A stretch of DNA of 64,000 nt from an uncultured Porphyromonadaceae bacterium (GCA_900547825.1 URII01000006.1:1-64000), one strand, 5' to 3'; shown: positions 27,864-37,979, numbered from the stretch's first letter. Made by a program: numbers and translations. The notes: a model not told the origin generated them from the sequence alone.

Positions 27864-29249
27864 TCATGTAGAGGCTGTTTTCCCGGAAGAGGGTTTTGCG
27901 AACACCTTGCGCTGAACCCATAGTGCGGCGGCAATTACAGCAATGCCGGTTATTATCCACGTGATAGGATAGATCAGCATGAGTGTTTCAAAGCTGCTGC
28001 CGTTGCGCAATATGTAGTAGACCCATCCCAGCCGCAACACGCATGTGCCGAATATGGTCAGCACCATAGGCGTTACGGAGTAGCCTAATCCCCTCATATA
28101 GGCTCCGGACACTTCATAGGTGCTTGCAAGCGCCTGTACGAGCAGCACTGTGTGGAACCGTAGAGAAGCATAATGCATCACTGCCGGATCGGAGGAGAAT
28201 ACTCCTATAAAGAAATTCTCCTGCCATACAATCAGCAAATTGGCAACTCCGCATATTACTACACTGTAAAACATGCAGATGCGGTATACCAGTTTGCACC
28301 TGGCCGCATTTCCGGCTCCGTAATTCTGTCCGGTGAAAGCTATGGCTGCGGCGCAGAAAGCCACCACTATATAGTAGCAGTAAGCCTCGTATGTCAGAGC
28401 TGCGGCGGATCCCGCTATGGCATCGGATCCGAATGTGTTTATGGCTGACTGGATGAATATGTTGGATATGGAAAACACCATACCCTGTAAGCCGGCCGGT
28501 ATTCCTATCCTGAGCATTTTGTTGAAATCGGGCATTGACAGTTTCCAACGCTTCAGAAGCAATGTTACCGGATCCGGTTCTCTCCGCAGAAATACTACTA
28601 TGATTGCGGCATTGATGGCATTGGCTATTACAGTGGCCCATGCCACGCCTGCCACACCCATGTCGAACACGGCCACAAAAAGCCAGTCCAATAGGAGGTT
28701 GCAAGCCGTGGCCACCACTAAGGCATAGAACGGAAGTTTCGTGTCGCCCACGCTGCGCATTATTGCCGATCCGAAATTATAGATCATCATGAACGGCATT
28801 CCGCAGAAATATATTCGCAGATATTCGGTTGCGAGATCAATTACATCTGGCGGGGCGCTCATGGCCTCGAGTATCGGACGGGCAACAGTGGTTCCGATTA
28901 TCGCAAGCAGCAGTCCCGAAGCAATGGCTATTATGGCCACAGTGGATATCGAACGTCTTACGGCGTCATGATTTTTCTGCCCGAGATAGTTGGCGATTAC
29001 AACATTGGCACCTACCGCGATACCGAGAAACAGATTTACAAGTATGCTGATTATGGGGCCGTTGCTGCCTACGGCGGCTATAGCCTGACTTGTGGAATAA
29101 CGGCCTATTATGGCTACGTCAACGGCATTGAACGATTGCTGGAGTATGCCGCTGGCTATCAATGGCAGGGAAAAGACAAGTATTTTGCCGAACAGCGGTC
29201 CGTGCAGCATATCCACTTGCCCTGATGATGTTTTGATATTCGTTGCCAT
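27864..29249 (-). CDS. MATE-family efflux transporter
   Basis: 461 aa with about 12 hydrophobic helices in two halves. The MATE start pattern is present (HGPLFGKILVFSLPLIASGILQQ-type residues near 15-37), as are GTCVLRLGWVY and other helix motifs. It exports cationic or organic compounds using Na+ or H+. Which substrate cannot be told from sequence. It converges on nspC with a gap of only 12 bp. Confidence 0.92.
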   Translation of the reverse strand: MATNIKTSSGQVDMLHGPLFGKILVFSLPLIASGILQQSFNAVDVAIIGRYSTSQAIAAVGSNGPIISILVNLFLGIAVGANVVIANYLGQKNHDAVRRSISTVAIIAIASGLLLAIIGTTVARPILEAMSAPPDVIDLATEYLRIYFCGMPFMMIYNFGSAIMRSVGDTKLPFYALVVATACNLLLDWLFVAVFDMGVAGVAWATVIANAINAAIIVVFLRREPDPVTLLLKRWKLSMPDFNKMLRIGIPAGLQGMVFSISNIFIQSAINTFGSDAIAGSAAALTYEAYCYYIVVAFCAAAIAFTGQNYGAGNAARCKLVYRICMFYSVVICGVANLLIVWQENFFIGVFSSDPAVMHYASLRFHTVLLVQALASTYEVSGAYMRGLGYSVTPMVLTIFGTCVLRLGWVYYILRNGSSFETLMLIYPITWIITGIAVIAAALWVQRKVFAKPSSGKTAST

Positions 29250-29357
29250 GTCGATAGTAAGTATGCAAAATTAAGAAATTTATCCTGAATGTAGGTGAGG
29301 CGTGAAACTTAAATGTGACCGGTGTTGTTGAATCAGCAGTTACTTTAATTTCTTAGC

Positions 29358-32132
29358 ATGAATAAACTTTATCTCCTTGTGGGTGCGGCCGCCATGTCGT
29401 GTGTGGCTGCTTCGGCCCAGGTGGTCACAACTGAACCGGCATTGGTTCAGACCGATTCACACGACATAGTGATAACATTCCATGCCGACCGTGGCAACAA
29501 AGGGCTTGCCGGGGTAGGGGCCTCGGAGAAAGTATATGCCCATACCGGGGTGATAACCAACACATCCACATCTGATTCGGATTGGAAATATGCCCCGTCG
29601 TGGGGCGATAATTCGGCCAAATATCAGATGACCTGGGTGGCTCCCGACACATGGATTCTCACCATACCCGACATACGGGAATACTATGGTATAACCTCCT
29701 CATCAGTGACGGTTAAAAAACTTGCCTTTGTGTTCCGCAACGCAGATTCTTCGAAGGAAGGTAAAGGAGAGGGCGGATCCGATATATATGTGACTGTGTT
29801 GCCTCCCGGATTTCAGATAGAGCTTACTTCCGATATGTCCGGACAGGTGGTCAACGGCAATTCTACCGTGGAATTTACCGCCCGAACCACCAAGAATGCA
29901 GATATTTCGATTTATTATAACAATGAGGAAAACACTATCGCCTCGGGATCCAATGTGATGTCGCTTACAGGTGAGACGGAATTTACATCATCAGGCACCT
30001 ATACTGTTTATGCCAAAGCGGTTTCGGCCGGTGAGACTGTCACTGCTTCCATGCAGGTGGTCAGGGTAAATTCCAGCGAGGAGGCGCCTTATCCCGGCCG
30101 CGAGCTAACGATGGGACCTGTGACTAACGGCGATGGATCGGTCACATTCTGCATTGCCGCACCTAAAAAAGAGAATATGATGATTGTGGGTTCATGGAAC
30201 AATTATGCAGTCGGTCAGGAAGGTGTGATGAAGCGCCATACTGTGGATGGCACACCTTATTTCTGGATCACTGTCAATGGCCTCCAGCTTGGCAAGGATT
30301 ACATATACTATTTCCTTGTGGACGGAGAGAAAGCCGTTGGCGATCCCTATGCACGGCTTGTACTTGATCCCTGGAACGACAAGTACATAACTTCCTCTGT
30401 GTTCCCCGGTCTTCCGGCTTATCCGAGTTCGGCGGTGTCCGGTACTCCGGTTGCAGTGTATAATTCCGCTATGAATGATTATGATTGGGAGATAACCGAC
30501 TTCAAGGGTGTGCCGCAGAGCGATCTGATTATTTATGAACTGTTGATTCGTGATTTCACAGGTACGGAAGGTCAGGCGCGCGGCAACGGAACGGTAAAAG
30601 GTGTTATCTCCAAACTTGATTATCTAAAGGATCTTGGTGTGAATGCCGTAGAGCTTCTTCCTATAATGGAATTCAACGGAAACAATTCGTGGGGTTATAA
30701 CACCAATTTCTATTTCGCTCCAGACAAAGCATATGGTACCCCCGATGATTATAAGCTGCTTGTGGATGAATGCCACAAGCGCGGCATGGCTGTGATACTT
30801 GACATAGTGTTCAATCAGAGCGACGGCCTCCATCCGTGGTATATGATGTATGATATTGCGGACAATCCGTTCTATAACGGCTCTGCACCGCATTCCTATA
30901 GCGTGCTCAATGACTGGAATCAGGATAATGAACTGGTGCAGCGTCAATGGCACGATGCTTTGGCTTACTGGATGCGTGAATATAAGGTTGACGGGTTCCG
31001 TTTCGATCTTGTAAAGGGTTTGGGCGACAACGACAGCTACGGCAATCGTTATGATGCTGCCACAAACACATGGGGAAAGCCTTCCGATGCACGTACAAAT
31101 GCCTATAACGCCACGCGTGTGGCCCGGATGAAGGTGTTCCACGATGCAATGCGCAAGGTCAACCCTGATGCTTATTTCATAAATGAGAATCTTGCCGGAG
31201 CCGAGGAGGAAAACCAAATGGCCGAGGATGGAGAAATCAACTGGGCCAATATCAATACCGAATCGTGTCAGTTCGCAATGGGATTCAGCTCCAATTCGTC
31301 GCTTAACCGCTTCTTCGCACCTTTGGACAAGCGCACATGGGGCTCTACCGTAAGTTATGCCGAAAGCCACGACGAGGAGCGTATGGCCTATAAACAGAAC
31401 CGTTACGGAGCCACGGGTGTAAAGGGAAATATCCCGGCTTCTATGCGCCGCCTCGGCTCTGTTGCCGCACAGATGCTGCTGACCCCCGGGGCTCATATGA
31501 TATGGCAGTTTCAGGAGTTCGGGGCCGACCAAACCACAAAGAACAGTTCGGGCAATGACACATCGCCGAAGAAAGTGATATGGAGCTATCTTGATAATGA
31601 GAACCGTGCCGGACTGATGCGTAACTATTCCGACCTTTGCAATATCCGTAAGGATAATCCCGAAATGTTCGGTGACGATGCTGTGGCGTCGGTAAACTGT
31701 TCGTCGTGGAGCGGACGTACTATTTCCATAACTAAAGATGGTCAGGAAATTTATCTTGTGGTGAATCCCTCCCCCTCGGCCCCGGCTGTGGTTCCTGCGC
31801 CCGTGGATCTGTCGTCCGACCGCTATCGTATTGTGGCATGCAGTTATAACACGGTGCCTGAGCCGTCGGCTGCGGGAGTGAATCTTGCGGCAGGTGCATT
31901 TGCCGTTTACGCCACATCAGGCATTGTATCGGGAATAGATTCAGTCGTTACCGAAGATTTCGGCGGCAGAGCACCTCAGGTGTATGGAGGCGAAGGTGTC
32001 ATATTTGTCAATGGTGCTGAAAGTGTGCGGGCTTATTCGCTTGCCGGCATTGAAGTCCCTCTTACCGGGCTACGTCCGGGAGTATACATAGTGCGGGCCG
32101 GCGGCCACACTTCCAAAGTGATGGTAAGATAA
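29358..32132 (+). CDS. Secreted GH13 alpha-amylase-family glycosidase with possible T9SS tail
   Basis: 924 aa with a signal peptide (about 1-20). Two N-terminal Ig-like or starch-binding-like domains are followed by a CBM48-like region (FCIAAPKKENMMIVGSWNN). The GH13 barrel has DIVFNQ (region I), DGFRFDLVKG (region II, nucleophile Asp), FINENLAG (region III, acid Glu) and YAESHDEERM (region IV). The region I His usual in DVVxNH is Gln here. After a C-terminal beta-domain, the last ~80 residues end VRAYSLAGIEVPLTGLRPG..YIVR..KVMVR, resembling a type IX secretion sorting domain. It probably hydrolyses starch or glycogen-like glucans at the cell surface. No susCD genes adjoin it. Confidence 0.88.
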   Translation: MNKLYLLVGAAAMSCVAASAQVVTTEPALVQTDSHDIVITFHADRGNKGLAGVGASEKVYAHTGVITNTSTSDSDWKYAPSWGDNSAKYQMTWVAPDTWILTIPDIREYYGITSSSVTVKKLAFVFRNADSSKEGKGEGGSDIYVTVLPPGFQIELTSDMSGQVVNGNSTVEFTARTTKNADISIYYNNEENTIASGSNVMSLTGETEFTSSGTYTVYAKAVSAGETVTASMQVVRVNSSEEAPYPGRELTMGPVTNGDGSVTFCIAAPKKENMMIVGSWNNYAVGQEGVMKRHTVDGTPYFWITVNGLQLGKDYIYYFLVDGEKAVGDPYARLVLDPWNDKYITSSVFPGLPAYPSSAVSGTPVAVYNSAMNDYDWEITDFKGVPQSDLIIYELLIRDFTGTEGQARGNGTVKGVISKLDYLKDLGVNAVELLPIMEFNGNNSWGYNTNFYFAPDKAYGTPDDYKLLVDECHKRGMAVILDIVFNQSDGLHPWYMMYDIADNPFYNGSAPHSYSVLNDWNQDNELVQRQWHDALAYWMREYKVDGFRFDLVKGLGDNDSYGNRYDAATNTWGKPSDARTNAYNATRVARMKVFHDAMRKVNPDAYFINENLAGAEEENQMAEDGEINWANINTESCQFAMGFSSNSSLNRFFAPLDKRTWGSTVSYAESHDEERMAYKQNRYGATGVKGNIPASMRRLGSVAAQMLLTPGAHMIWQFQEFGADQTTKNSSGNDTSPKKVIWSYLDNENRAGLMRNYSDLCNIRKDNPEMFGDDAVASVNCSSWSGRTISITKDGQEIYLVVNPSPSAPAVVPAPVDLSSDRYRIVACSYNTVPEPSAAGVNLAAGAFAVYATSGIVSGIDSVVTEDFGGRAPQVYGGEGVIFVNGAESVRAYSLAGIEVPLTGLRPGVYIVRAGGHTSKVMVR

Positions 32133-32152
32133 CTTACGCACATATAAATTAT

Positions 32153-32188
32153 AATATCCGCCATGATCTCAAAGTCGTGGCGGATATT
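32153..32188. terminator. Bidirectional intrinsic terminator
   Basis: AATATCCGCCA (32153-32163) and its complement at 32178-32188 make an 11-bp stem between the convergent amylase and esterase genes, with A/T-rich sequence on both sides. Confidence 0.8.
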
Positions 32189-32204
32189 CTTTAATATGTG
32201 GGTT

Positions 32205-33188
32205 TTAATGTTTAAGTATGAAATCGGATGACAGAGTCACAGCATCTTCGAATGCTTTATTTTGTCCGGCTACAGTAATGAAAAGGTGTACGGCTCCGGG
32301 AAACATCGTATATTCTACCTCGTTTCCTGATTGTTGCAATCTGTTGGCAAATTCATATCCTTGTGCGCGGAGTATATCCCGTTCAGCGGCAACGATAAGA
32401 GTAGGAGGGAGAGATTTCAGCATGGAATATGGCGCATCGGCGGGCGATACGAGAGGATTATGGGGTATGTCGGTATAAGCTGAGTTAAAAGCATCCATAA
32501 GACAGCTGTCAAGACCATATCCTTTACCGTAGCGGAGCCAGTCGTCGGATCCATCGGAATAAGCTTTGGTGACAGGATAGAACAATATGAGTGATGCAAA
32601 TGTGTTTTCCGGCAGACTCATGGCAGTGGCTATGGCGAGGTTGCCGCCGGAGCTGTCGCCACCTATGGATATTTTACCGCATTTCCATGTCGTAAGGCTG
32701 TCGGTAGCGGTTCTTACAGCCTCCACACAATCCTCCAACCCGGAAGGATATGGATTTTCGGGGGCTAAGGAATATTCTACTGCAAGCACTGCAATACCTT
32801 TTTCTGCCATTGCACCGCAATAACGGCTGCATGAGTTGATGCTTCCGAAAGCCCATCCTCCGCCATGCAAGTATATAAGTAGCGGAACTGTGTCGTTATC
32901 GGAGTTTATGTTTCGGAACAAACGGAGTTTTTCGCCTATGTCAGTACATTCTATTCCGGAAGGTAACGATGGCGTTGTATTTCTGGACTTTCTTACAGCC
33001 TCAAGATTGCCGATATCGCCTTTGGTTGCGGAGGTCACAGCCTCGGCTTGGGCACGTTGCAGATTTTCTGGCATACTTTTTAGGAAAATGTCAGCTTCGT
33101 GGGTGTAGTCGTTGGCCAAGGCTGCGGTATGACAAATGTATAGGGCTATAATACCTGTCAGGGAGTTATTGATAATCTTTAGTTTCAT
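32205..33188 (-). CDS. Secreted HSL-type alpha/beta-hydrolase (esterase)
   Basis: 327 aa with a signal peptide (about 1-25). Hormone-sensitive-lipase-family motifs are YLHGGGWAFGS (oxyanion hole) and GGDSSGGNLA (nucleophile Ser). Asp lies in VAAERDIL and His in GAVHLFIT, completing the triad. Likely an acyl or acetyl esterase acting in the periplasm, possibly on decorated glycans, though that is an inference. Its start overlaps the end of the preceding 192-aa frame by about 20 bp, so the two are co-transcribed. Confidence 0.83.
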   Translation of the reverse strand: MKLKIINNSLTGIIALYICHTAALANDYTHEADIFLKSMPENLQRAQAEAVTSATKGDIGNLEAVRKSRNTTPSLPSGIECTDIGEKLRLFRNINSDNDTVPLLIYLHGGGWAFGSINSCSRYCGAMAEKGIAVLAVEYSLAPENPYPSGLEDCVEAVRTATDSLTTWKCGKISIGGDSSGGNLAIATAMSLPENTFASLILFYPVTKAYSDGSDDWLRYGKGYGLDSCLMDAFNSAYTDIPHNPLVSPADAPYSMLKSLPPTLIVAAERDILRAQGYEFANRLQQSGNEVEYTMFPGAVHLFITVAGQNKAFEDAVTLSSDFILKH

Positions 33189-33720
33189 GTCCTTTATGAA
33201 GCCGGATTATTTTCTTTTGTATGATTCTTTTTGCGCTTCTTAGGCCAGGGGATGGATTGTTGTATTCCATAATTTCCATTTCAGCCTTTAGTTCGTTCAT
33301 CAGTTCGGGATAAAAGCAGCATTGTGCAAATGCCTGTTTGAGACAAAAGGCTCTAATGGCATAAGGTTCGGTGGAGTTGATTTTTGAGAGGCAATAGTCG
33401 AGATAATCTGTCCTTATATCATCCGGAGTAACAGGTTGATGCTCCAGAATGGTTAGAATAAGTCTCTTCTTACCTATGTGGTTTGTGCGCAGTAAAATGT
33501 CTATAAGCTCGTTTCGTTTGTCATAAAGCCATTCCCGGTCCTCTTTTGAGAAATGAGTGAATACCCACAGGGCATTGTAGCTTACTCTGTCATCCTTATC
33601 CGTAATGGCGGAATATAAAATATCCTTCAGGTGATTATTGGTCATGCCGGAAGTCAGGCCACACAGCATCTGTATGTCCCGCCGGTGCATCCTCCCGTTC
33701 AAAACCTCCCTCACTTTCAT
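33166..33720 (-). CDS. HEAT-like helical repeat protein
   Basis: 184 aa from the ATG at 33720; a GTG 24 bp upstream also keeps the frame. All-helical with paired-helix repeats such as LKDILYSAITDKDDRVSYNALWVFTHF and later units, resembling HEAT or adaptin-like scaffolds. It has no signal peptide, membrane segment or catalytic motif. Overlap with the secreted esterase gene suggests translational coupling, but no functional link is apparent. Confidence 0.65.
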   Translation of the reverse strand: MKVREVLNGRMHRRDIQMLCGLTSGMTNNHLKDILYSAITDKDDRVSYNALWVFTHFSKEDREWLYDKRNELIDILLRTNHIGKKRLILTILEHQPVTPDDIRTDYLDYCLSKINSTEPYAIRAFCLKQAFAQCCFYPELMNELKAEMEIMEYNNPSPGLRSAKRIIQKKIIRLHKGHETKDYQ

Positions 33721-33826
33721 TTGTATGACAGATGTTTGATGCACAAATTTACGTAAATTTTATAAATGATATCGCCTTATCCAGATAACAATATAAAATC
33801 GATTAATATCGGGAGATGTGTTGATG

Positions 33827-36142
33827 TCATAGCCTGTTTTTGTCGGTGTTTGAGGCGCCTCGGCCCTTATAGCGTGAACGCGCTGAATTGAAGTTGTAGC
33901 GCAGAGTGAGCGAGAGGTCGCGGGTGTCGGCTATCTTGGATATTGAAATGCGGCTGATGGCGTCGTATGATGTAAATTTCTGGCGCGATGTGTCGAACAC
34001 ATCATTCAGCTGCAACTTTAAACTCCAGTTGTCGTTGGCGAATGACTTATATAACCCTACGTTGCATGTCCATGAACTTTTTATGTAAAGATTGTCGCCA
34101 TTGCCCGATGTCCGGGTTGAGAAATCTACATTGAGCCATATGTTCCACGGAAGTTGTATGGCGTTATTGAAGCGGAATATTCCGAGTGGCTTGTCAAGAC
34201 TCAATACGTGGTTTTGATGCGTGAGTTTAAAGTCCTGCGCCTCAATGCCGGCCATAAACGACGGGTGCCAGCATCGGAAAAATGTAGGATTGTAGTTGAT
34301 GTATGCCCCGTAGCTGTTGAACCGTGGCATATTCTCCATTTTGAGCAGCGTTACTTCGTCGTTGCCGGCATACTGCTGGGTCTGCCACATGAAGTAATTG
34401 CTGGTGGAGCAATATTCAAATTCGAGGATGACCTCTTTCCATCGGGCTGAAGCGGACAGATAGTCCCGGTATATGGGCCTGAGGTTGGGATTTCCTGATT
34501 GGTAGCTATACCGGTCTATGTATTTTATGGCCGAACTGAGCTGTTCGAAAGCCGGGCGGCTGATTTTCCGGGAATAGGCTATGTTGGCTTTTACGCGCCC
34601 CACGGGAAATGACAAGGATGCTGAGGGTGCTATATTATGATATGTTCGGCTCTGATCCTTCTGGAGAATTCCTGACTGGTAGTATTTGGAGTCGGTATAT
34701 TCCCAACGCACTCCGGCACTTAGTGACACTGCGCTGAAATTCTGCTGGGTTTCTGCGAACAGGGCCGTTGTGGTCTCTGCTATCCGGCTGTCGCTGTCAA
34801 CTATGTAATCCGTGTTGCCTTTGTAGCTGTCGTTGCGCAGAATATCGCTTACTTCCGTTCCGAATCTCAGTTCTCCTTTCCATACAGTAAGCGATGCGAT
34901 GGCATTGCCGGCGAGCAAGCGGTTGTTTATGTTATTGTTGGTGATGAAATTTCTCGGAGCATTGATGGATGATGTCTCGGTTTCGGCGCTTCGCCGGTCG
35001 TTGATCTGCCATATGGCGTCGAAATTGGCCGATAGCTGCCAGTTGCCTATGTTGCCGGAGTAATAAGCGCTCAAAATGTGCTGCCGGTTGTGTCGGTTTA
35101 CATCGGAGGTGTTGTCAAGATTTTCGGAGAACACATAGTTCTGCCGGCGGTAGGCTGATGATATACCGGCAGAAACGGAGGGCCGGTAGGAGAAATCGTA
35201 ATAAAATCCTGAGTTATGGGTTCCCCGCACATAGTTCAGTCCCACTTTACCCTGATATACGGGATATTTTATGTATTCTTTTCCTTCGCTGTTTTGAGCT
35301 ATGGTGGCTGATTTAAAAAATTGGGTGGTTGAGTTCACAAAGCGTGGCCTTTCACGGTAATTTTCGTAATTGACCATGCCGAAAACATCAAAACCGTTTT
35401 TGCGGTAATTGAAATTAGCCTGTTCAAAGAGATAGGCATAGTGCTTATATCCTATGGTGGTGCGGTCGCTGAATGAAAAGTTCTCGCCTGTGGGGGTAAC
35501 TGTGGTTATACGTATGACGGAATTGACTGTGGAAGCGTATCTTGCTCCGGGATTGGTTACTATATCCACACTCTTTATCTGTGACGACGCAAGTTGGTCA
35601 AGTTCGGATTTGTCACGTAGCTGGCGGCCGTTTATGTAGATCACAGGTGTCCCTTTGCCCAACACTTCGAGTTCGGAGCCGGATTTTATGACGAATGGCA
35701 TTTTTCCGAGCAAGTCACCGGCTGTGCCCTCATGAGAGAGATATGTGCCGGCCACGGCAACCTGAATACCGTCGTTTTTAAGCCGTGTCATGGCCGGAGA
35801 ATGGTTCACTGTCACTTCGCCGAGCTTTACGGCGTTGGAGGCCAATATTATGTTTCCTATGGAATCTGGAGGGGAGGAAAGATATTTGTCGGTAAATCCC
35901 AAAGCTGAAATGCGCATTATCGCATGGCGTTCAGGGCGGTCAAGCGAAAAATGTCCTTCTGCATCGGTCACTGTGCCTGTGATCAATGTGGAGTCATTGG
36001 GCGTGAGGAGTGCCACTGTTGCAAACTCTACGGGCGATCCTGAATTATCTTTTACGGTGCCGTTGATGTGTCCGGCTGCTCCGAAAAGGGTGTTGGCATG
36101 TAAGCAGAGCATTAGCCCTGCCATTAAAGGTTTTAATGACAT
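33827..36142 (-). CDS. TonB-receptor-like outer-membrane protein with N-terminal carboxypeptidase-like domain
   Basis: 771 aa with a signal peptide (about 1-21). A CarboxypepD_reg-like domain (ING..VKDNSGSPVEFATVALLTPNDSTLITGTVTD) is followed by a plug-like region with GTPVIYINGRQLRD and SVDIVTNPGARY. The C-terminal barrel is of the OMP_b-brl_3 type. This family is common in Bacteroidetes, and its ligands are generally unknown. It sits 24 bp after a membrane-anchored regulator and an ECF sigma gene, which suggests it is controlled by that pair. Confidence 0.83.
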   Translation of the reverse strand: MSLKPLMAGLMLCLHANTLFGAAGHINGTVKDNSGSPVEFATVALLTPNDSTLITGTVTDAEGHFSLDRPERHAIMRISALGFTDKYLSSPPDSIGNIILASNAVKLGEVTVNHSPAMTRLKNDGIQVAVAGTYLSHEGTAGDLLGKMPFVIKSGSELEVLGKGTPVIYINGRQLRDKSELDQLASSQIKSVDIVTNPGARYASTVNSVIRITTVTPTGENFSFSDRTTIGYKHYAYLFEQANFNYRKNGFDVFGMVNYENYRERPRFVNSTTQFFKSATIAQNSEGKEYIKYPVYQGKVGLNYVRGTHNSGFYYDFSYRPSVSAGISSAYRRQNYVFSENLDNTSDVNRHNRQHILSAYYSGNIGNWQLSANFDAIWQINDRRSAETETSSINAPRNFITNNNINNRLLAGNAIASLTVWKGELRFGTEVSDILRNDSYKGNTDYIVDSDSRIAETTTALFAETQQNFSAVSLSAGVRWEYTDSKYYQSGILQKDQSRTYHNIAPSASLSFPVGRVKANIAYSRKISRPAFEQLSSAIKYIDRYSYQSGNPNLRPIYRDYLSASARWKEVILEFEYCSTSNYFMWQTQQYAGNDEVTLLKMENMPRFNSYGAYINYNPTFFRCWHPSFMAGIEAQDFKLTHQNHVLSLDKPLGIFRFNNAIQLPWNIWLNVDFSTRTSGNGDNLYIKSSWTCNVGLYKSFANDNWSLKLQLNDVFDTSRQKFTSYDAISRISISKIADTRDLSLTLRYNFNSARSRYKGRGASNTDKNRL

Positions 36143-36166
36143 AATGTTATGGTTGAATGGTTGTTG

Positions 36167-37324
36167 TTATAATCCTCCTGTAGCGATCCAGCGTCCTGTC
36201 GCATTCTGTTTCAGCACCAGAGTAGGCCGCACTATGGAGCCGTTTTTAAGCCGCATTGTTGCCGGAATAAATATGGAGTTTTCATTTCCGGATCTGAACG
36301 GTGAGCCTACTGATACAAGTTCGGACCCCGAGTATTGTTCATGATACATAGTTTCAGCGATTGCCGGGTCTATCAGCCTGTTTATTACGGATATATCCCA
36401 TTGACTTAATGCATTGAGCAGTACTGTGGCGGTTTCCTCGGCATTAAGCCCCGGTATGCCGTCGGGATTCAATGCGGGTTCGATAAACCGTATGCCGGCA
36501 GGTAGGGAAAAGCTATTTGCTGAAAGCAATCCATAGGATATAGATACGATCCGTAGAACTTCTATTGTCTTTTTCCCGTCAATTATGCTTACAGAAGCAG
36601 TTTTCAGCCGCATGGTCTCATTATCAATTACATAACGGCGGATATGCTCTGACTCGGCAATCGAGGTGTTGAGCATATAGGGATTTTCAAATTCGCCTTG
36701 AGCCTTGGCATGGATGGTGAGCACGATATCATTATTCTCGTTCTTTGATACAGTATATTCTGCTGTGTTGTCGCTGTGGCATTGTTCCAATTCCTTTTTG
36801 AGGATTTCGCGGGGCGACAGCAGTTTTTCCATGTATCCGAGTACCTCGGCCGGTTCTGTTTCCGGAAGATTCCAGCCGATACCCAGCGGAGTGATCCACG
36901 TATAGATATTCTTATTATATCCTACAGCCACACGATTACCTTTATCCACGCGCCAGGTGGAAAATGAATCGGTTTGGGATATATTTATCTTATGGGTAAC
37001 AAAATCGTTTTTGCTGTTGATGAACTTGAAATTTTCCATGGGTGTGGTGCGTACCTCCACTACCATCTCAATGTTGTGGATGCTGTGCATAGAGTGGAGC
37101 ACTGATGTCAGGATATCTTTTGCCGACATTCCTTTAGGAATAAGCGACAATATGACAAGTGCAGCTATGGCGCCGGTGCTTAGTCCGCCCCACAGCCATT
37201 TCAATCCGGTTGCTGTTCGATGCTTCTTTTCAATAGCCGAATCGATCCGTTTTTTGAGTTCCTTGGAAGCTTTGATATTACGGCGTGGGGTAAGTAGCTC
37301 CCGTATGTCGTTGTAATCGTCCAT
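36167..37324 (-). CDS. Membrane-anchored putative anti-sigma / LolA-like regulator
   Basis: 385 aa. A basic cytoplasmic N-terminus (about 1-42) is followed by a single membrane segment (about 43-66, WLWGGLSTGAIAALVILSLI) and a large periplasmic part. The periplasmic region reads like a LolA/RseB-type beta-structure, with EMVVEVRTTPMENFKF and WRVDKGNRVAVGYNKNIYTWITP. Its gene follows the ECF sigma gene by 8 bp, the standard place for an anti-sigma factor. Topology and location support that role, but the classical zinc-binding anti-sigma motif is absent. Confidence 0.65.
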   Translation of the reverse strand: MDDYNDIRELLTPRRNIKASKELKKRIDSAIEKKHRTATGLKWLWGGLSTGAIAALVILSLIPKGMSAKDILTSVLHSMHSIHNIEMVVEVRTTPMENFKFINSKNDFVTHKINISQTDSFSTWRVDKGNRVAVGYNKNIYTWITPLGIGWNLPETEPAEVLGYMEKLLSPREILKKELEQCHSDNTAEYTVSKNENNDIVLTIHAKAQGEFENPYMLNTSIAESEHIRRYVIDNETMRLKTASVSIIDGKKTIEVLRIVSISYGLLSANSFSLPAGIRFIEPALNPDGIPGLNAEETATVLLNALSQWDISVINRLIDPAIAETMYHEQYSGSELVSVGSPFRSGNENSIFIPATMRLKNGSIVRPTLVLKQNATGRWIATGGL

Positions 37325-37332
37325 GGTTGTGG

Positions 37333-37827
37333 TTATTTTTCGGTTGAGTAATGTTTGCGCAGCTTGGTCATTCCGGATATGAATCTTGATTTGGCGGTGG
37401 AGGCCGGAATAGAGAGTATATGGGCTATATCCACAAACGACAGGCCGTCGATCACGTTCATTCGCACTATTTCGCGCTCTTTTGTCGGCAATGATTCCAA
37501 CAGGACGTTAAGGCGTTCGGCCTCCTCGCAGTCGAGATAATCCTCCTCATTGTCCGGAATATCGTTTATAAATTCGAGGGAAACAGTAGGCTTCGATTTC
37601 CTTGACTTGTCCTGACATAGGTTATAGACTATGCGGAACAGATAGAGCCTTATGCTTTCAGGGCTTATTTCGGACTTGCGTTTTTCTAAAAGCCGCAACA
37701 CCGCTTCATGTACAATATCTTCGGCTTCAGGCTTGCTTTCAACGCGGAAAAATGCAAAACGGACAAGATAATCGAGATTCTCCTCAATTATTCTGTGCAA
37801 TATGTTCCGTCTTGTTTTATCGGTCAT
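37333..37827 (-). CDS. ECF RNA polymerase sigma factor
   Basis: 164 aa with region 2 (DYLVRFAFFRVESKPEAEDIVHEAVLRLLEK) and region 4 (LPTKEREIVRMNVIDGLSFVDIAHIL, a helix-turn-helix). No other domains. It would direct polymerase to a small regulon. The operon sigma - membrane regulator - outer-membrane receptor suggests transduction of an envelope signal, and autoregulation is likely but no promoter could be defined by eye. Confidence 0.88.
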   Translation of the reverse strand: MTDKTRRNILHRIIEENLDYLVRFAFFRVESKPEAEDIVHEAVLRLLEKRKSEISPESIRLYLFRIVYNLCQDKSRKSKPTVSLEFINDIPDNEEDYLDCEEAERLNVLLESLPTKEREIVRMNVIDGLSFVDIAHILSIPASTAKSRFISGMTKLRKHYSTEK

Positions 37828-37979
37828 AACAGTTCGTTTGCAAATAAGACGGAAAACGGCTGAAATCGACGAAAATCAAGCGTTAAAAATCGCTAAAGAA
37901 GTGCACATAATCTATATAATTGATCAGTAACTATGTATCTTTACAGAACACATAAGGCATTTTGTCAAGACTGAGGTGA

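Noticed and set aside
30624..31532. A 302-codon open frame on the minus strand inside the amylase gene
   Set aside because: It is antisense to the well-supported GH13 domain, has no domain of its own and reflects the codon bias of the sense gene. Other long antisense frames (for example 20005-20637, 26853-27539, 28114-28704) were rejected for the same reason.
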